A stretch of DNA of 64,000 nt from Sphaerotilus microaerophilus (GTDB taxonomy: Bacteria > Pseudomonadota > Gammaproteobacteria > Burkholderiales > Burkholderiaceae_C). How positions within the stretch are numbered: position 1 is the stretch's first letter; each line of letters opens with the position of its first letter. Below, piece by piece: positions 19,560 to 29,400 of the stretch. Under the pieces are notes generated by a model. That model was not told the origin of the DNA and made no database searches. It saw nothing but the letters and a program-made list of their open reading frames with translations. The stretch is taken from positions 2,170,001 through 2,234,000 of the forward strand of contig NZ_AP025730.1 of NCBI RefSeq assembly GCF_023734135.1, given 5' to 3'. The translations under genes and the position numbers were made by a program.

Positions 19560-20327
19560 TCAGCGGCGCAGCGCTGTCGCGATGCCGGGGCTGTGCCGCT
19601 TCAGCCAAGTGTGGGCGTAATGCGCGGCATACAGCACAGCCGCTTTTGGGCGGTTCATGCCGAAGACGTCGATGCGGGTCCGGTAGTCTTCGCGCAGTGC
19701 AGCAAACCGCGCCTTTTCGTTGAGTCCCCCGAGCAGGAAGCGGCAAACCGCGAAGTCGAGTTTCACGATGCGCACGGGATCCTGAGCCGCCTGGATGTGC
19801 TCCCCGATGTACGCGTAGTCGGCCGTGATGGGACGGTCCGTGCGATAGCGCAGCGGTGAGGCGCGGAAGAACATCGCCTGATGTTGGGCAAACATGCCGA
19901 GTTGGTAGCCGTCATGGTGGCGGGCATGGCGCAAGGTGCCGTGGCCGTCAGCCGTTTCATCGACGGAGTCGCCGTACAGGAGTTGCGCACCGGGTTGGCT
20001 GCGGATCGCTTCGGAAACCAGCTCCAGCACCCGAGGGTTGAAAAACAGGTCGCCGCTGTTCATGAACACGAGGTACTGACCCCGTGCTTGGTCGCAACCT
20101 TTGTTCATGGCGTCGAAGATGCCAGCGTCCCGTTCCGACGACCAGACGCACTGTCCTGGTGGCAATTGGGCAAGCCAGTCGGGCGTGCCGTCCCTGGATC
20201 CGCCATCCACAACCAGCCACTCGAAGTCCTTGCACGACTGCTCCAGCACGGAAGCCGCCGTACGCTTCAAGTTCGCCAGATCGTTGTAGCAGACCGTGAT
20301 CACCGAAAACAAGGGATTCGGCCGCAT
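19560..20327 (-). CDS. Glycosyltransferase family 2
   Basis: GT2 enzyme of 255 residues. The fold starts at [20 protein letters not shown], with [16 protein letters not shown] and the acceptor-side segment [19 protein letters not shown], a pattern seen in WcaA/WcaE-like colanic-acid transferases. The metal-binding position reads MNSGDLFF rather than DDD. Its ATG overlaps the stop codon of the upstream wecG-like gene (TGATG), indicating translational coupling. The exact sugar is unknown; a fucose donor is possible given gmd and fcl in the operon. Confidence 0.85.
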   Translation of the reverse strand: MRPNPLFSVITVCYNDLANLKRTAASVLEQSCKDFEWLVVDGGSRDGTPDWLAQLPPGQCVWSSERDAGIFDAMNKGCDQARGQYLVFMNSGDLFFNPRVLELVSEAIRSQPGAQLLYGDSVDETADGHGTLRHARHHDGYQLGMFAQHQAMFFRASPLRYRTDRPITADYAYIGEHIQAAQDPVRIVKLDFAVCRFLLGGLNEKARFAALREDYRTRIDVFGMNRPKAAVLYAAHYAHTWLKRHSPGIATALRR

Positions 20328-21088
20328 CACCGTTGGCCCTCCTGCAGATGCCCGGTGCCGGAGCGGCCCCTGGACCACAGTACGCGCCACACGAACAAGG
20401 GGTTGCCGAGGACATAGCGGCGCCACAGGCGCCCGGGTTCGAGCAGCAGGCGATATACCCACTCGATGCCCAAACCCCGCATCCATGTTGGCGCCCGTCC
20501 CACCCGCCCGCTCAGGAAATCGAACAGCGCCCCCACACAGAACACCGCTGCTCCGGTCTGGTCGAGCGTCGCTGCGAAGTGCTCCTGTTTGCCGTTGCCC
20601 AAGGCCACCAGCACGACGTCGGCTCCGGTTTCGGCGATCTCGCGCCGGATCTCGGGTTCTTGCTCGCTGTGGAAGTAGCCGTCCCGCAAACCCACCACCC
20701 GGTGTTCTGGCCAGCGTTGCCGGATGACCGCAGCAGCTTGGCTGACCACCTCGGCACTCGCGCCCAGCAGATAGATCTTCAGGGTTCGGTGCGCGCTGGT
20801 CAGGAAGTATGGGATGAAGTCCGTGCCGTTCAGGTTGTCGGGAAATGCACCGTACCCCAGCAGGCGAGAAGCCAGGTTGATCCCTGACCCGTCGTTGACG
20901 ACCAGAAAGCGGCGCAGCGCCACGCGCAAGGGCGGAGAAGTTGCGGACACATTCAAGAGATTGGCATTCGCAAAGGCGACACGCACAGTCTCGCCGGTCG
21001 AGGTGCGATCAAGCAACTCCTGCACCAAGGCAGCAGACTGCCGCACAGCGATATCGACACCCAGGATGGTCCGGTTCGTGCGAATCAT
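20327..21088 (-). CDS. WecG/TagA/CpsF family glycosyltransferase
   Basis: GT26-type enzyme of 253 residues that adds N-acetylmannosamine(uronate) or a similar sugar to undecaprenyl-linked intermediates. Typical features are ANANLLNVSATSPPLR with the NDGSGINLASRLLG motif, GADVVLVALGNGKQE, and the C-terminal stretch RAPTWMRGLGIEWVYRLL followed by EPGRLWRRY. The last segment mediates membrane association in the family. It precedes and overlaps the GT2 gene by one base. Acyl-phosphate linkage chemistry suggests a place early or mid-way in repeat-unit synthesis. Confidence 0.87.
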   Translation of the reverse strand: MIRTNRTILGVDIAVRQSAALVQELLDRTSTGETVRVAFANANLLNVSATSPPLRVALRRFLVVNDGSGINLASRLLGYGAFPDNLNGTDFIPYFLTSAHRTLKIYLLGASAEVVSQAAAVIRQRWPEHRVVGLRDGYFHSEQEPEIRREIAETGADVVLVALGNGKQEHFAATLDQTGAAVFCVGALFDFLSGRVGRAPTWMRGLGIEWVYRLLLEPGRLWRRYVLGNPLFVWRVLWSRGRSGTGHLQEGQR

Positions 21089-21173
21089 GGTTTTACGGGC
21101 CGTCAGAGGGCAGTGCCGATACCGGCGCAGGCCGGGCAGGTGCGTGCTTGCGCATGTTGATGCCGCTCGCTAG

Positions 21174-22181
21174 TCACTGCTGCAGGCTGCGAAGGTGCGA
21201 CAAGACGGGCCTGTCCACGCCTGCAATGGGTTCCAGCGACAGCAGGTAGGTGGGCGACCACGGGCCACCAGCCCAGACGTAGGTGCTCACGCAATGGGCC
21301 TCGGTCTTGCTCATGAAGGCCGTGACGGTGTCGTTCCAGTCTGACGAGGCGGTGGGGACACCCCATTCACCGACCACGCCCAACTTCCGGTATTTCTTCA
21401 GCCACAGGATGAAGGGATTCAAGCGCTTGTCGACTGCCCACTTGGCGGCCTCATAGGGCGCCTGAGAGGTGTACTTGCCACTGCTGTCTGCGTCGAAATA
21501 GGTGTGCGCTTCGTAGACTTCCTTGCCGGCCGGGTCGTTGATGAAGGGTGCAGGATGCGATACGTTCCATTTCATGGCGTTGCTGTACGCATCCCCCGCC
21601 ACAAAGACGTAGTGCATCATGTCCACGCCGCGGATCGCTGTCACCGCCGCCTGGGCGGTGGCTTCCCAGGTTCCCCCTGTGTTGTACGGTTCATTCATCA
21701 AGCCGTAGCCGAGGAGGGACGGATACGCTCTCAACTCCGTGGCCAAGCGGCGCCACACGTCCGCCAGTGCGGTCACAGGCACCCCTGACCCGATGAGCAC
21801 GCCGTAGTAGCGGTCGTAGTTGTGCAGATCGATGACGACCGACAGGCCCGTCGACGCTGCATGGTTCATGATCTTCTTGATTTCGGCGAGGTAAACCGTC
21901 GCCAGAGGACCCAGGGCCTTCGGTTGCAGCCGCTCCCATTTGATGGACAGCCGGATGCTGTTGAACCCGGCTGCCTTGTAATACTGCATCTGGGCCAGCG
22001 TCGGAAACCTGTAGTCCACGTTCAGCTTGCCCGGCAGGGCGGAACCAAAACCCGGGCCAGCCAGGTTTACGCCGCGAACAAATGGCTCCTGGCAAGCGGC
22101 TTGGCTGCCGAGAGGAACGAGGGCTGCGCAAACGGCAGCCACTCGAATTCCATTTGAGAAAAGCTGAAAGAGTCTGGACAT
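21174..22181 (-). CDS. Secreted glycoside hydrolase family 5
   Basis: Exported GH5 (cellulase-superfamily) enzyme of about 335 residues. A Sec signal peptide (FSNGIRVAAVCAALVPLGSQA) is followed by the TIM barrel. The acid/base Glu is in GYGLMNEPYN and the nucleophile Glu in GVVGEWGVP; VVIDLHNYDRYYG and YEAHTYFDAD are further family strands. Within an EPS operon it probably trims or cuts the polymer or clears mis-secreted chains in the periplasm. The open frame extends seven codons upstream of my ATG; the shorter form gives a cleaner signal peptide. Confidence 0.87.
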   Translation of the reverse strand: MSRLFQLFSNGIRVAAVCAALVPLGSQAACQEPFVRGVNLAGPGFGSALPGKLNVDYRFPTLAQMQYYKAAGFNSIRLSIKWERLQPKALGPLATVYLAEIKKIMNHAASTGLSVVIDLHNYDRYYGVLIGSGVPVTALADVWRRLATELRAYPSLLGYGLMNEPYNTGGTWEATAQAAVTAIRGVDMMHYVFVAGDAYSNAMKWNVSHPAPFINDPAGKEVYEAHTYFDADSSGKYTSQAPYEAAKWAVDKRLNPFILWLKKYRKLGVVGEWGVPTASSDWNDTVTAFMSKTEAHCVSTYVWAGGPWSPTYLLSLEPIAGVDRPVLSHLRSLQQ

Positions 22182-22198
22182 GTGGGGCCCTGTATGTT

Positions 22199-23083
22199 TC
22201 AAGTTGGATGAGTATTCCGAAACAGCTGCTGTTTCAGGTGTTCATGCTGTTTCTGACGCAGAAAACTGCGCATGGGCGCGTCAAAGATGAATGGATCTTG
22301 CTTGAACACCGCGAGGGTGTAACCGGCAATCTTTCCTGCTGTCCACACTGGATTTGCACCACCGATCAGGTTGTAGACCGCCTTGACCAAGGTGTAGAGC
22401 GGTGCATAGCCATGCCGGTATTCAAAGCGACCTTGCAGCACGCCCCGGGCCCACCTGCCTTGGCGGCGGGTTCCCGTGGGGCGATAGTGCTTGATCATCA
22501 AGTCCTTCCAGCAGCGGGTTTGCCAACCCTTCATCTGTGCCGCCAGGAGATCAGCCAGATCCCAGCCGGGGACCGGGAGCAGCCCGCCGATGGCTTCGAA
22601 ACAGGTGCGCCGATACATCTTGGACGGTCCAACGGGATGATCGTCGAGCACAGCTTCCATCTTCCACGATGCACCCTCTGCTGGCAGGTACGTGATGCCG
22701 CTGGCGATACCGAGCTTTGGATCGGCCTCGAAGCGCTTGAGTAATTCTTCAAAGTAGTCCGGCTCGAAGGACAGGTCGACGTCAAGTTTGACAACGTAGT
22801 CCCATTCTTCGTTGCGAATCGTCTCCAATCCGGCGTTGAAGACAGTCACCACGCCGGTCCCTGGGAAGTAGTAGCCACGATCGGTCAATGAAACCAGGTG
22901 AATCCACGGGTAGGTGGCCTGGAAGTTCCTGACGATCTCGGCAGTTTGATCGGTAGACCCGTCATCCACAATCACCCACTTGTGGGGAAGCCGCGTCTGC
23001 GACACGACCGACTCTACGGTGCGAACAATGTAGTCTTGCTCGTTCCTGACGGGGGAGATGAGGATGTATCGGTTGCCTGTCAT
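22199..23083 (-). CDS. Glycosyltransferase family 2
   Basis: GT2 enzyme of 294 residues with YILISPVRNEQDYIVRTVES at the N-terminus, WVIVDDGSTDQTAEIV and the metal site VVKLDVDLSFEPDY. The C-terminal part carries GWDLADLLAAQMKGW with conserved aromatic and basic residues, similar to transferases of extracellular polysaccharide loci. Its ATG overlaps the stop of the upstream GT4-like gene by four bases. The stop lies 17 bases before the GH5 start. Confidence 0.85.
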   Translation of the reverse strand: MTGNRYILISPVRNEQDYIVRTVESVVSQTRLPHKWVIVDDGSTDQTAEIVRNFQATYPWIHLVSLTDRGYYFPGTGVVTVFNAGLETIRNEEWDYVVKLDVDLSFEPDYFEELLKRFEADPKLGIASGITYLPAEGASWKMEAVLDDHPVGPSKMYRRTCFEAIGGLLPVPGWDLADLLAAQMKGWQTRCWKDLMIKHYRPTGTRRQGRWARGVLQGRFEYRHGYAPLYTLVKAVYNLIGGANPVWTAGKIAGYTLAVFKQDPFIFDAPMRSFLRQKQHEHLKQQLFRNTHPT

Positions 23084-24240
23084 GATTTCGTCGTGATGTG
23101 CTGGCCTGTGACTTCTTCGGCATACGGAACAAGGGTGTGTCGCCAGGCGAAGCGATCTTCGGCTGCCTGCACTGCTTGGTCGCGTGAGCCACGGTGTGGC
23201 GTCATGCAGAAGCGGAGCACTGCATTGGCCAACGCAGCACCGTTGCGTGGGGCGATGAGGATATCTCGCTGGGGTTCCGCGTACTCCGCAAAGGACCCGA
23301 CATCTGTGAGGATGCAGGGCAGTCCGGCCGATTTCGCGGCAAACAGAACGCCACTCTGATCAATGTGCCGATACGGGAGAATCATCGCATCGGCGGCGCT
23401 GAGCAACGGCACGATGAGATGCTCGTCGACATAGCCCAGATGAAGCCGGATGCGAGACGCATGAGGATGGCCCTTTACCTTCTTCAGGATGGACTCGCGC
23501 AGTGGGTTGGAGCTTGGTTTTCCGGCAACGAGCAACACCACCTCAGGCGGTAGTTCGATTCCTGCCAGGGCGTCCAGCAGATCCTCCACGCCCTTGTACG
23601 GAGACAGATTGCCGAAAACCAGCAGGAGCGTCTTGTGTGGCGGCAGTCCGAAGGCAGTCGCTACTTCCTCCCGGGCGGTCGGCACTGGTGGAATGAACCG
23701 ATCGATCCCATGGTCAATGACCGTGATCTTCTCGGGAGCAATACCGAATTGGGCTATCAACTGTCGCTTCAACTGACTGGTGTGAACGAACAGCCGCTGC
23801 GGCAGCTTGTACACCAGCCCAAAAATCAGTCTGGTGCTCCGCCGATCGTCATCGTGTGGCAGCAGGTTGTGAACGGTGAGCCACCAAGTCTTGAAGACCA
23901 GCCGGGCGAGCACCGCTTCGACGGCGACGCCGAACCCTTTACGCAAGGTGAACAGCCCACAGAAGTGGAAGATGGCATCTCGGTGCTTGAGCCCGAGGTG
24001 AGCATAGGCGATGACATACCGAATGATGTTGAGCGCCTTGGCCAGGGCAGAGCGACGGCCGCTCTGAGAGCCACGGAGGTTGACGGTGCGAATCGCCGGG
24101 TCGAGCCGGTCAGACAGCGTATTGTCGGAACTGATCAGTGTCACTTCAATTCCGTTGCGAGCCACGCCGTTGGCGAATCCGGCCTCATACTCGCTCTGGA
24201 ATCCGTTCGACAGTAGAAATAGCCGACGAGGGTGCGTCAT
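23080..24240 (-). CDS. Glycosyltransferase family 4-like (GT-B fold)
   Basis: Retaining glycosyltransferase of 386 residues with a two-Rossmann GT-B layout. The N-terminal half (LFLLSNGFQSEYEAGFANG) is weakly conserved. The C-terminal half has the GT4 pattern LLLVFGNLSPYKGVEDLLDA and the donor-site stretch HIDQSGVLFAAKSAGLPCIL, which corresponds to the EX7E region (the first Glu is replaced by Asp or Gln). I start at MTHPRR, whose ATG overlaps the stop of the next upstream gene (ATGA), and not at the longer frame. Confidence 0.83.
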   Translation of the reverse strand: MTHPRRLFLLSNGFQSEYEAGFANGVARNGIEVTLISSDNTLSDRLDPAIRTVNLRGSQSGRRSALAKALNIIRYVIAYAHLGLKHRDAIFHFCGLFTLRKGFGVAVEAVLARLVFKTWWLTVHNLLPHDDDRRSTRLIFGLVYKLPQRLFVHTSQLKRQLIAQFGIAPEKITVIDHGIDRFIPPVPTAREEVATAFGLPPHKTLLLVFGNLSPYKGVEDLLDALAGIELPPEVVLLVAGKPSSNPLRESILKKVKGHPHASRIRLHLGYVDEHLIVPLLSAADAMILPYRHIDQSGVLFAAKSAGLPCILTDVGSFAEYAEPQRDILIAPRNGAALANAVLRFCMTPHRGSRDQAVQAAEDRFAWRHTLVPYAEEVTGQHITTKS

Positions 24241-24977
24241 GTTTCCCTCAGCCGTCGTTTCAGGTAGCGCAGTGCCATTTCCGGCCACAGGTGGATGGCC
24301 GCATGGTGGAAGCGAGCCTTGAAGTCCTCACGGAAAGACTGCATGGCATGTTTGGTGGTCGCACTTCCTGGATGTCGGCGAAAGGCCCCCAGCGGTTCGT
24401 CCAGCTGCAGTGGTGTGTTCGATTTTCCGATCCTCAGCCAGAACTCGTAGTCCATCGCGAGTCGGTAGTTCTCGTTGAACAAGCCGTTTTCCCTGAACAG
24501 GCTTGACTTGATGAAGGTGGATACGTGGGGAATCAGGTTGCGTCGCAACAGATTTTCATAGGAATAGCCGCGCTGAGGGTAGGGCGGAGGCTGCAGCGTT
24601 CCATTCACATCGTTCAGGAATCTGCCGAACAACCAGCGGTTTTCGGGGTGCGCGGTGAAGTGCCCGCGGACGGTTTCCAATACCCTCGGGTGTAGGTAGT
24701 AGTCATCAGAGTGCAGGTGTGATATGACGCTGCCTCGTGCATGTTTGATACCGACATTCATGGCATGAGCAATGCCTCCACGAACGTCACGGATGAGTTG
24801 CTTGGCTGTTGCCAAGGACTCGATGTATTCAAGGGTTCCGTCGGTAGATCCGCCGTCCACGAAAACGATCTCGAAGTCTTGATCCGTTTGCGATAGCACG
24901 GACTCGACGGCGTCACGTATGTACTGCTTGCTGTTCCAGCAGCATATGACAACGGAAAAGTAAGGTGAGATATTCAT
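24237..24977 (-). CDS. Glycosyltransferase family 2
   Basis: GT2 enzyme of 246 residues: FSVVICCWNSKQYIRDAVES, IVFVDGGSTDGTLEYIESLA, the acceptor segment DVRGGIAHAMNVGIKHARG and the metal-binding HLHSDDYYLHPRV (SDD). It is overlapped on both sides by four-base ATGA junctions with its neighbours, a sign of tight co-translation. The order of sugars added by the four or more transferases of this operon cannot be read from sequence. Confidence 0.86.
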   Translation of the reverse strand: MNISPYFSVVICCWNSKQYIRDAVESVLSQTDQDFEIVFVDGGSTDGTLEYIESLATAKQLIRDVRGGIAHAMNVGIKHARGSVISHLHSDDYYLHPRVLETVRGHFTAHPENRWLFGRFLNDVNGTLQPPPYPQRGYSYENLLRRNLIPHVSTFIKSSLFRENGLFNENYRLAMDYEFWLRIGKSNTPLQLDEPLGAFRRHPGSATTKHAMQSFREDFKARFHHAAIHLWPEMALRYLKRRLRET

Positions 24978-26389
24978 CGAGCGGGGCTGGATATCTTCGC
25001 CATCACGGGGGGGAATGTTCCAATGATACAAATCGATAAAAACAGGAATCCGTGAAACGTCAGGAAGGATGGCGATACGAATCCGCCCAAAAAAAATCCG
25101 AGCATGACCCCCGCAAACGAGTTTCTTCGCATCAGGTAGTCATGATCCTGGCTCTTCTTTCCAGATTGCCAGGCGAACCGATAGAGCAGGATGGTTGTGC
25201 CGAGGAACAAGATGCCGAGCACTCCCATCTTCAAGACGACACCCATGTAGGCGTTGTGGATGAAATAGTCAGCGTTTTCAAAGGCTCCCTTGCTCCACTC
25301 GATGGGCTTGTACCGTCCGCCAAGTCCGACGCCAGTGAACGGTTTTTCCATGATTGCCTTCCGGGCAAATTCATTCTCCCGTACACGCCATCCATAGGAT
25401 TCGCCTGACTGGAACTCGGTGACGATACCAGCCGCGCGGTCGACAGCGGCTGAGACGACCTTCGGTTCAAAGATCGCAGCCAAGGCGAGTCCCGTGGTCA
25501 CCGCAAAAATGCCCAGTGCAGAAACCTTCAGAACCGATTTGACGCCTCCGTTCAGGTAGGCCACCAGCGTGGCGCCGATCGCGGCAGACACCCAGAGCGA
25601 GCGGGTGAAAGTGCCGATGATGCCTGCGGCGATGAGCATCAACAGGGGGACCGTCTTGGCGAAATTGCCGGGCTTCGCCATCTCGGACAGTTGGTATATC
25701 GAGAACATGACGACAGCGCCACCGAAGAGGAGGCTGCGTCTGACGCCTGAGTTCTTGGAGAGGTCCAGATCTTCGAGGCGTCCGCCCATGATGTTGAATC
25801 CTGTTGCCATCTGGATCAACACATAGGCCGCAATGAGTGCCCCCATGAGGATCATGACGGTGGTCATTCGTTGCCAGTCCTTGTCCGACGCGAGGAGGCG
25901 TGGAATCAAGGGCAGTGCCAGCAATGAGAGGTAGCCGCGCGCCTCGATGACAGAACGTTCGTGATTGCCAAGGATGAATCGGCTCACCAAGAAGGCAAGG
26001 AGCATCGTTGCGATGAGGATGGCCGATGACAGATCGATCCGGGTGATCGTCTTCTGGCCGTAGTACGCCGCGGCTCTGCCCGCCGGCTTTGTCAGCACGG
26101 AAACGGCTGTCAGCAACAGCAGGAATTCATAGGGCTTCGCCTTGAACCCGCCGAGGGGTATCTCTACGGCGAGTTGCGCTGGGATGACCCGATAGATGAA
26201 CCCCATGGTGAGGATGAGGCCCACAATCGGGTATCGAAAGACCACGATGACGACGGCCAGCGCCACGAGCACCGCAAGGGGGAAAACAGGGGGCAGGACC
26301 GCCAGGCTCGCCCCGATCAGCATTGCAAATAGCAATACAACCAACGGGACGGCAATGTCGTTCCGGACTGTTTCGGCACTGAGGCGCAT
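24974..26389 (-). CDS. O-antigen ligase/polymerase family membrane protein (Wzy-like)
   Basis: Polytopic membrane protein of about 471 residues and around 12 helices, of the Wzy_C superfamily. A large periplasmic loop holds the conserved segment FARKAIMEKPFTGVGLGGRY, followed by HNAYMGVVLKMGVLGIL, the diagnostic ligase/polymerase signature. In an EPS cluster with a flippase and chain-length regulators it most likely polymerises repeat units. I start at the ATG at 26389, which has GGAGAA 8 bases upstream; a GTG at 26419 overlapping the gmd stop is the alternative. Confidence 0.85.
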   Translation of the reverse strand: MRLSAETVRNDIAVPLVVLLFAMLIGASLAVLPPVFPLAVLVALAVVIVVFRYPIVGLILTMGFIYRVIPAQLAVEIPLGGFKAKPYEFLLLLTAVSVLTKPAGRAAAYYGQKTITRIDLSSAILIATMLLAFLVSRFILGNHERSVIEARGYLSLLALPLIPRLLASDKDWQRMTTVMILMGALIAAYVLIQMATGFNIMGGRLEDLDLSKNSGVRRSLLFGGAVVMFSIYQLSEMAKPGNFAKTVPLLMLIAAGIIGTFTRSLWVSAAIGATLVAYLNGGVKSVLKVSALGIFAVTTGLALAAIFEPKVVSAAVDRAAGIVTEFQSGESYGWRVRENEFARKAIMEKPFTGVGLGGRYKPIEWSKGAFENADYFIHNAYMGVVLKMGVLGILFLGTTILLYRFAWQSGKKSQDHDYLMRRNSFAGVMLGFFLGGFVSPSFLTFHGFLFLSICIIGTFPPVMAKISSPAR

Positions 26390-26415
26390 GGTGAGCGTTC
26401 TCCGGCGAGAGTGCG

Positions 26416-27555
26416 TCACTCGTGATGATCAAACGCCTGGAACCCGGCGAGCTTGACCAGGCTGTCCTTGCGTGCGGCCTCGTAGTCGCTCTCGATCATT
26501 TCCTTGACCAGATGCTCGAAGCTCGTCGTCGGGGTCCAGCCCAGCTTCACCTTGGCCTTGGTCGGGTCGCCCAGCAGGGTTTCCACTTCGGTCGGGCGGT
26601 AGTAGCGCGGGTCGACCTTGACAATGACGTCGCCCACCTTGACCTTGGCCTTCTTGCCTGAGACGGCGGACACGTAGCCGAACTCGTTCTCACCCTCGCC
26701 CTCGAACTTCACCGTGATGCCCAGCTCGGCCGCGGCGCGCTCGACGAACTGGCGCACGCTGTACTGCACGCCGGTGGCGATGACGAAGTCTTCGGCATGG
26801 TCCTGCTGCAGCATCAGCCACTGCATTTCGACGTAGTCGCGCGCATGGCCCCAGTCGCGCAGGGCGCTCATGTTGCCCAGGTACAGGCAGTCTTGAAGTC
26901 CCAGCGCGATGCGGGCGATGGCGCGGGTGATCTTGCGGGTGACGAAGGTTTCGCCGCGGATGGGGCTCTCGTGGTTGAAGAGCACGCCGTTGCAGGCGTA
27001 GATGCCGTAGGCCTCCCGGTAGTTGACCGTGATCCAGTAGGCGTACATCTTCGCGACCGCGTAGGGGCTGCGCGGGTAGAAGGGGGTGGTTTCCTTCTGG
27101 GGAATCTCCTGAACCAGGCCGTAGAGCTCGCTGGTGCTGGCCTGGTAGAAGCGGGTCTTCTTTTCCAGGCCGCAGATGCGGATGGCTTCCAGAAGTCGAA
27201 GTGCGCCGATGCCGTCGGCGTTGGCGGTGTATTCGGGTTCTTCGAAGCTGACGGCGACGTGGGATTGGGCGGCGAGGTTGTAGATCTCGTCGGGCTGGAC
27301 CTGCTGGACGATGCGCACCAGGCTGGTGGAGTCGGTCAGGTCACCGTAGTGCAGGGTGAAGGCCCGGTTGTCGACGTGCGGGTCCTGGTAGAGGTGGTCG
27401 ATGCGGTCGGTGTTGAACAGGCTGCTGCGGCGCTTGATGCCGTGGACTTCGTAGCCCTTCTTCAAGAGCAGTTCGGCCAGGTAGGCGCCGTCCTGGCCGG
27501 TGACGCCGGTGACGAGGGCGACTTTTTTCTTCGCTGAGGCGGTCTGGGTGTTCAT
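26416..27555 (-). CDS. gmd: GDP-mannose 4,6-dehydratase
   Basis: Converts GDP-D-mannose to GDP-4-keto-6-deoxymannose, the first step to GDP-L-fucose or GDP-rhamnose. The 379-residue SDR enzyme has the NADP-binding [31 protein letters not shown], the catalytic STSELYG and YAVAK (Ser/Thr-Glu-Tyr-Lys), and [19 protein letters not shown], all canonical. AGAGGAA lies 8 bases before the ATG at 27555. It directly follows fcl in the same operon, so the end product is probably GDP-L-fucose for the EPS. Confidence 0.95.
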   Translation of the reverse strand: MNTQTASAKKKVALVTGVTGQDGAYLAELLLKKGYEVHGIKRRSSLFNTDRIDHLYQDPHVDNRAFTLHYGDLTDSTSLVRIVQQVQPDEIYNLAAQSHVAVSFEEPEYTANADGIGALRLLEAIRICGLEKKTRFYQASTSELYGLVQEIPQKETTPFYPRSPYAVAKMYAYWITVNYREAYGIYACNGVLFNHESPIRGETFVTRKITRAIARIALGLQDCLYLGNMSALRDWGHARDYVEMQWLMLQQDHAEDFVIATGVQYSVRQFVERAAAELGITVKFEGEGENEFGYVSAVSGKKAKVKVGDVIVKVDPRYYRPTEVETLLGDPTKAKVKLGWTPTTSFEHLVKEMIESDYEAARKDSLVKLAGFQAFDHHE

Positions 27556-27584
27556 TCGACGGGTTCCTCTGGATTTGTGGGTAT

Positions 27585-28565
27585 TCAGGGTTCGATGTAG
27601 GCCGGGCGGCTGGCGGCAGCGGCAGCTTCGGCAGCGTCGACGTAGAAGGGTGCGGCCTCGTAGGCCAGGCGGATGCCGGTCTTGAGGTCGGTCCGGGCGG
27701 TCCAGCCCAGGGCCTTGAGGCGGCTGACGTCGAGCAGCTTGCGCGGGGTGCCGTCGGGCTTGCTGGCGTCGAAGACGATGTCGCCCGCAAAGCCGACGAC
27801 GTCCATGACGGTCTGGGCGAGTTCGCGGATGGTCACGTCTTCTCCGGTGCCGATGTTGACGAGCGGGCCGTCGTAGCCGGTTTGCATCAGGTGGACGCAG
27901 GCGTCGGCCAGGTCGTCGACGTAGAGGAATTCGCGCATCGGGGTGCCGCTGCCCCAGACGGTGTAGGTGGCGTCGCCGCGCAGCTTCGCGTCGTGGGCCT
28001 TGCGCAGCAGCGCGGGCAGGACGTGGCTGTTGGCGAGGTCGTAGTTGTCGTTGGGGCCGTACAGGTTGGTGGGCATGACGCTCACGTACTGGCGGCCGTA
28101 CTGGCGGTTGTAGCTCTCGCAGAGCTTGATGCCGGCGATCTTGGCGATGGCGTAGGGCTCGTTGGTGGGCTCGAGCGGGCCGGTCAGGAGGTCCTCCTCC
28201 CGGATCGGCTGGGGGCAGTCGCGCGGGTAGATGCACGATGAGCCCAGGAACATCAGGCGCTGCACGCCGGCCAGGTGGGCGCCGTGGATGAGGTTGGCCT
28301 CGATCAGCAGGTTCTGGTAGAGGAAGTCCGCCCGGTACTGGTTGTTGGCCTGGATGCCGCCGACCTTGGCCGCGGCGATGAAGAGGTAGTCCGGGCGGTG
28401 CTCGGCCAGGTAGGCGTGCACGGCGCGCTGGTCGAGCAGGTCCAGCTCGGCGCGCCCGGGGGTGAGCACCTGGGTGTAGCCGCCGGCGGCCAGGCGGCGC
28501 GCCAGGGCGCTGCCGACCATGCCGCGCGCGCCGGTGATGAGGATCTTGCCGGAAGGTAGGTTCAT
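27585..28565 (-). CDS. fcl: GDP-L-fucose synthase
   Basis: Epimerase-reductase that turns GDP-4-keto-6-deoxymannose into GDP-L-fucose. The 326-residue protein shows [71 protein letters not shown] (catalytic Tyr-Lys) and the [20 protein letters not shown] signature. The short Ala-rich C-terminus is unremarkable. It lies 29 bases upstream of gmd. The pair supplies the donor sugar for one of the operon's transferases. Confidence 0.95.
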   Translation of the reverse strand: MNLPSGKILITGARGMVGSALARRLAAGGYTQVLTPGRAELDLLDQRAVHAYLAEHRPDYLFIAAAKVGGIQANNQYRADFLYQNLLIEANLIHGAHLAGVQRLMFLGSSCIYPRDCPQPIREEDLLTGPLEPTNEPYAIAKIAGIKLCESYNRQYGRQYVSVMPTNLYGPNDNYDLANSHVLPALLRKAHDAKLRGDATYTVWGSGTPMREFLYVDDLADACVHLMQTGYDGPLVNIGTGEDVTIRELAQTVMDVVGFAGDIVFDASKPDGTPRKLLDVSRLKALGWTARTDLKTGIRLAYEAAPFYVDAAEAAAAASRPAYIEP

Positions 28566-28650
28566 GTTTGAAGTCGGGAAGGTCAGTGCTCAGGCAGCCG
28601 GCATCTACGTTCGGGTGGATCGTGATGAGATCACCACGCGGTGCCGCGAC

Positions 28651-29400
28651 TCAGTCGAGTGATCCGAACAGCTGTCTGCGCTCGGCGGGTCCGAGGGCGG
28701 CGTACAAGTCCGCGGCGAACCGGCTGTGAGTCTCGAAAGCGCGTTTGCTGTCGGGGTCGATCGATGACATGCGAAAGAGCAGGCCATCGGCGACGAAGCC
28801 CTTGAACGCATACCGCATTTCCTGGAGCTTCTTATCGGTGCCGCTGGCAACGGCGTGGTCACCCACGGTGGTCCAGTAGGTCACAGGCTCAGGCCGGGCG
28901 GGGCCGAAGGTGGTCTCCAGGCGACGTACCGGGATGACTTGGTCGTCAATACGGAGCTCGCCTTGGTTCAGGCTCTGCACCTGAAAGCCTTGTGCGGGAT
29001 AGCACACCTCGGGCTTGTGCACCTGCAGGTTGTCGCTCTGATTGCGGCCGTAGGAGATCGAGAGCATCAGCCGCTGTCCAGACGAACTGACGTAGGTGCG
29101 GTTGATCACCTCGGCGTACAGCGAGTTGATGAGCTTGTCCTGCTGCGGATTCACCAAGACGCCCGCAACCGGGGCGATCTTCCATCCCGCGAATTCACGG
29201 GGCAACCGGTCCTCGATCTTGGCGGCACTGCGCTGGTCAGCCAGGAAGCGTCCGGGCTTCAGGTGTTGGGCGCCCAGGGCGCAAACCAACATGGCCAAAC
29301 CGAGCCAGATTGCCAACCGTACAGGCACTCGCGGAAATCGGTCTGCCTGCAGGCCGACGCGTCCGAGCAGGCCTTGGGGGGGGGGCGTGGTTGAGGTCAC
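28651..29400 (-). CDS. epsI: EpsI family protein (exosortase B-associated)
   Basis: EpsI-domain protein of 249 residues that accompanies exosortases; its exact role is unproven but it is thought to act with the exosortase in the membrane and periplasm. One membrane segment (LAIWLGLAMLVCALGA) leads into the EpsI domain with LPREFAGWKIAPV, SISYGRNQSDNLQVHKPEVC and CYPAQGFQV. I start at the GTG at 29400, whose GTGA overlaps the xrtB stop; the frame upstream is only shadow. Its position immediately after xrtB supports the assignment. Confidence 0.85.
   Translation of the reverse strand: MTSTTPPPQGLLGRVGLQADRFPRVPVRLAIWLGLAMLVCALGAQHLKPGRFLADQRSAAKIEDRLPREFAGWKIAPVAGVLVNPQQDKLINSLYAEVINRTYVSSSGQRLMLSISYGRNQSDNLQVHKPEVCYPAQGFQVQSLNQGELRIDDQVIPVRRLETTFGPARPEPVTYWTTVGDHAVASGTDKKLQEMRYAFKGFVADGLLFRMSSIDPDSKRAFETHSRFAADLYAALGPAERRQLFGSLD

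Noticed and set aside
27585..28236. N-terminal extension of gmd through the fcl region (606-codon frame)
   Set aside because: The extension is Arg/Pro/Ala shadow of fcl; gmd has a proper ribosome binding site at 27555.
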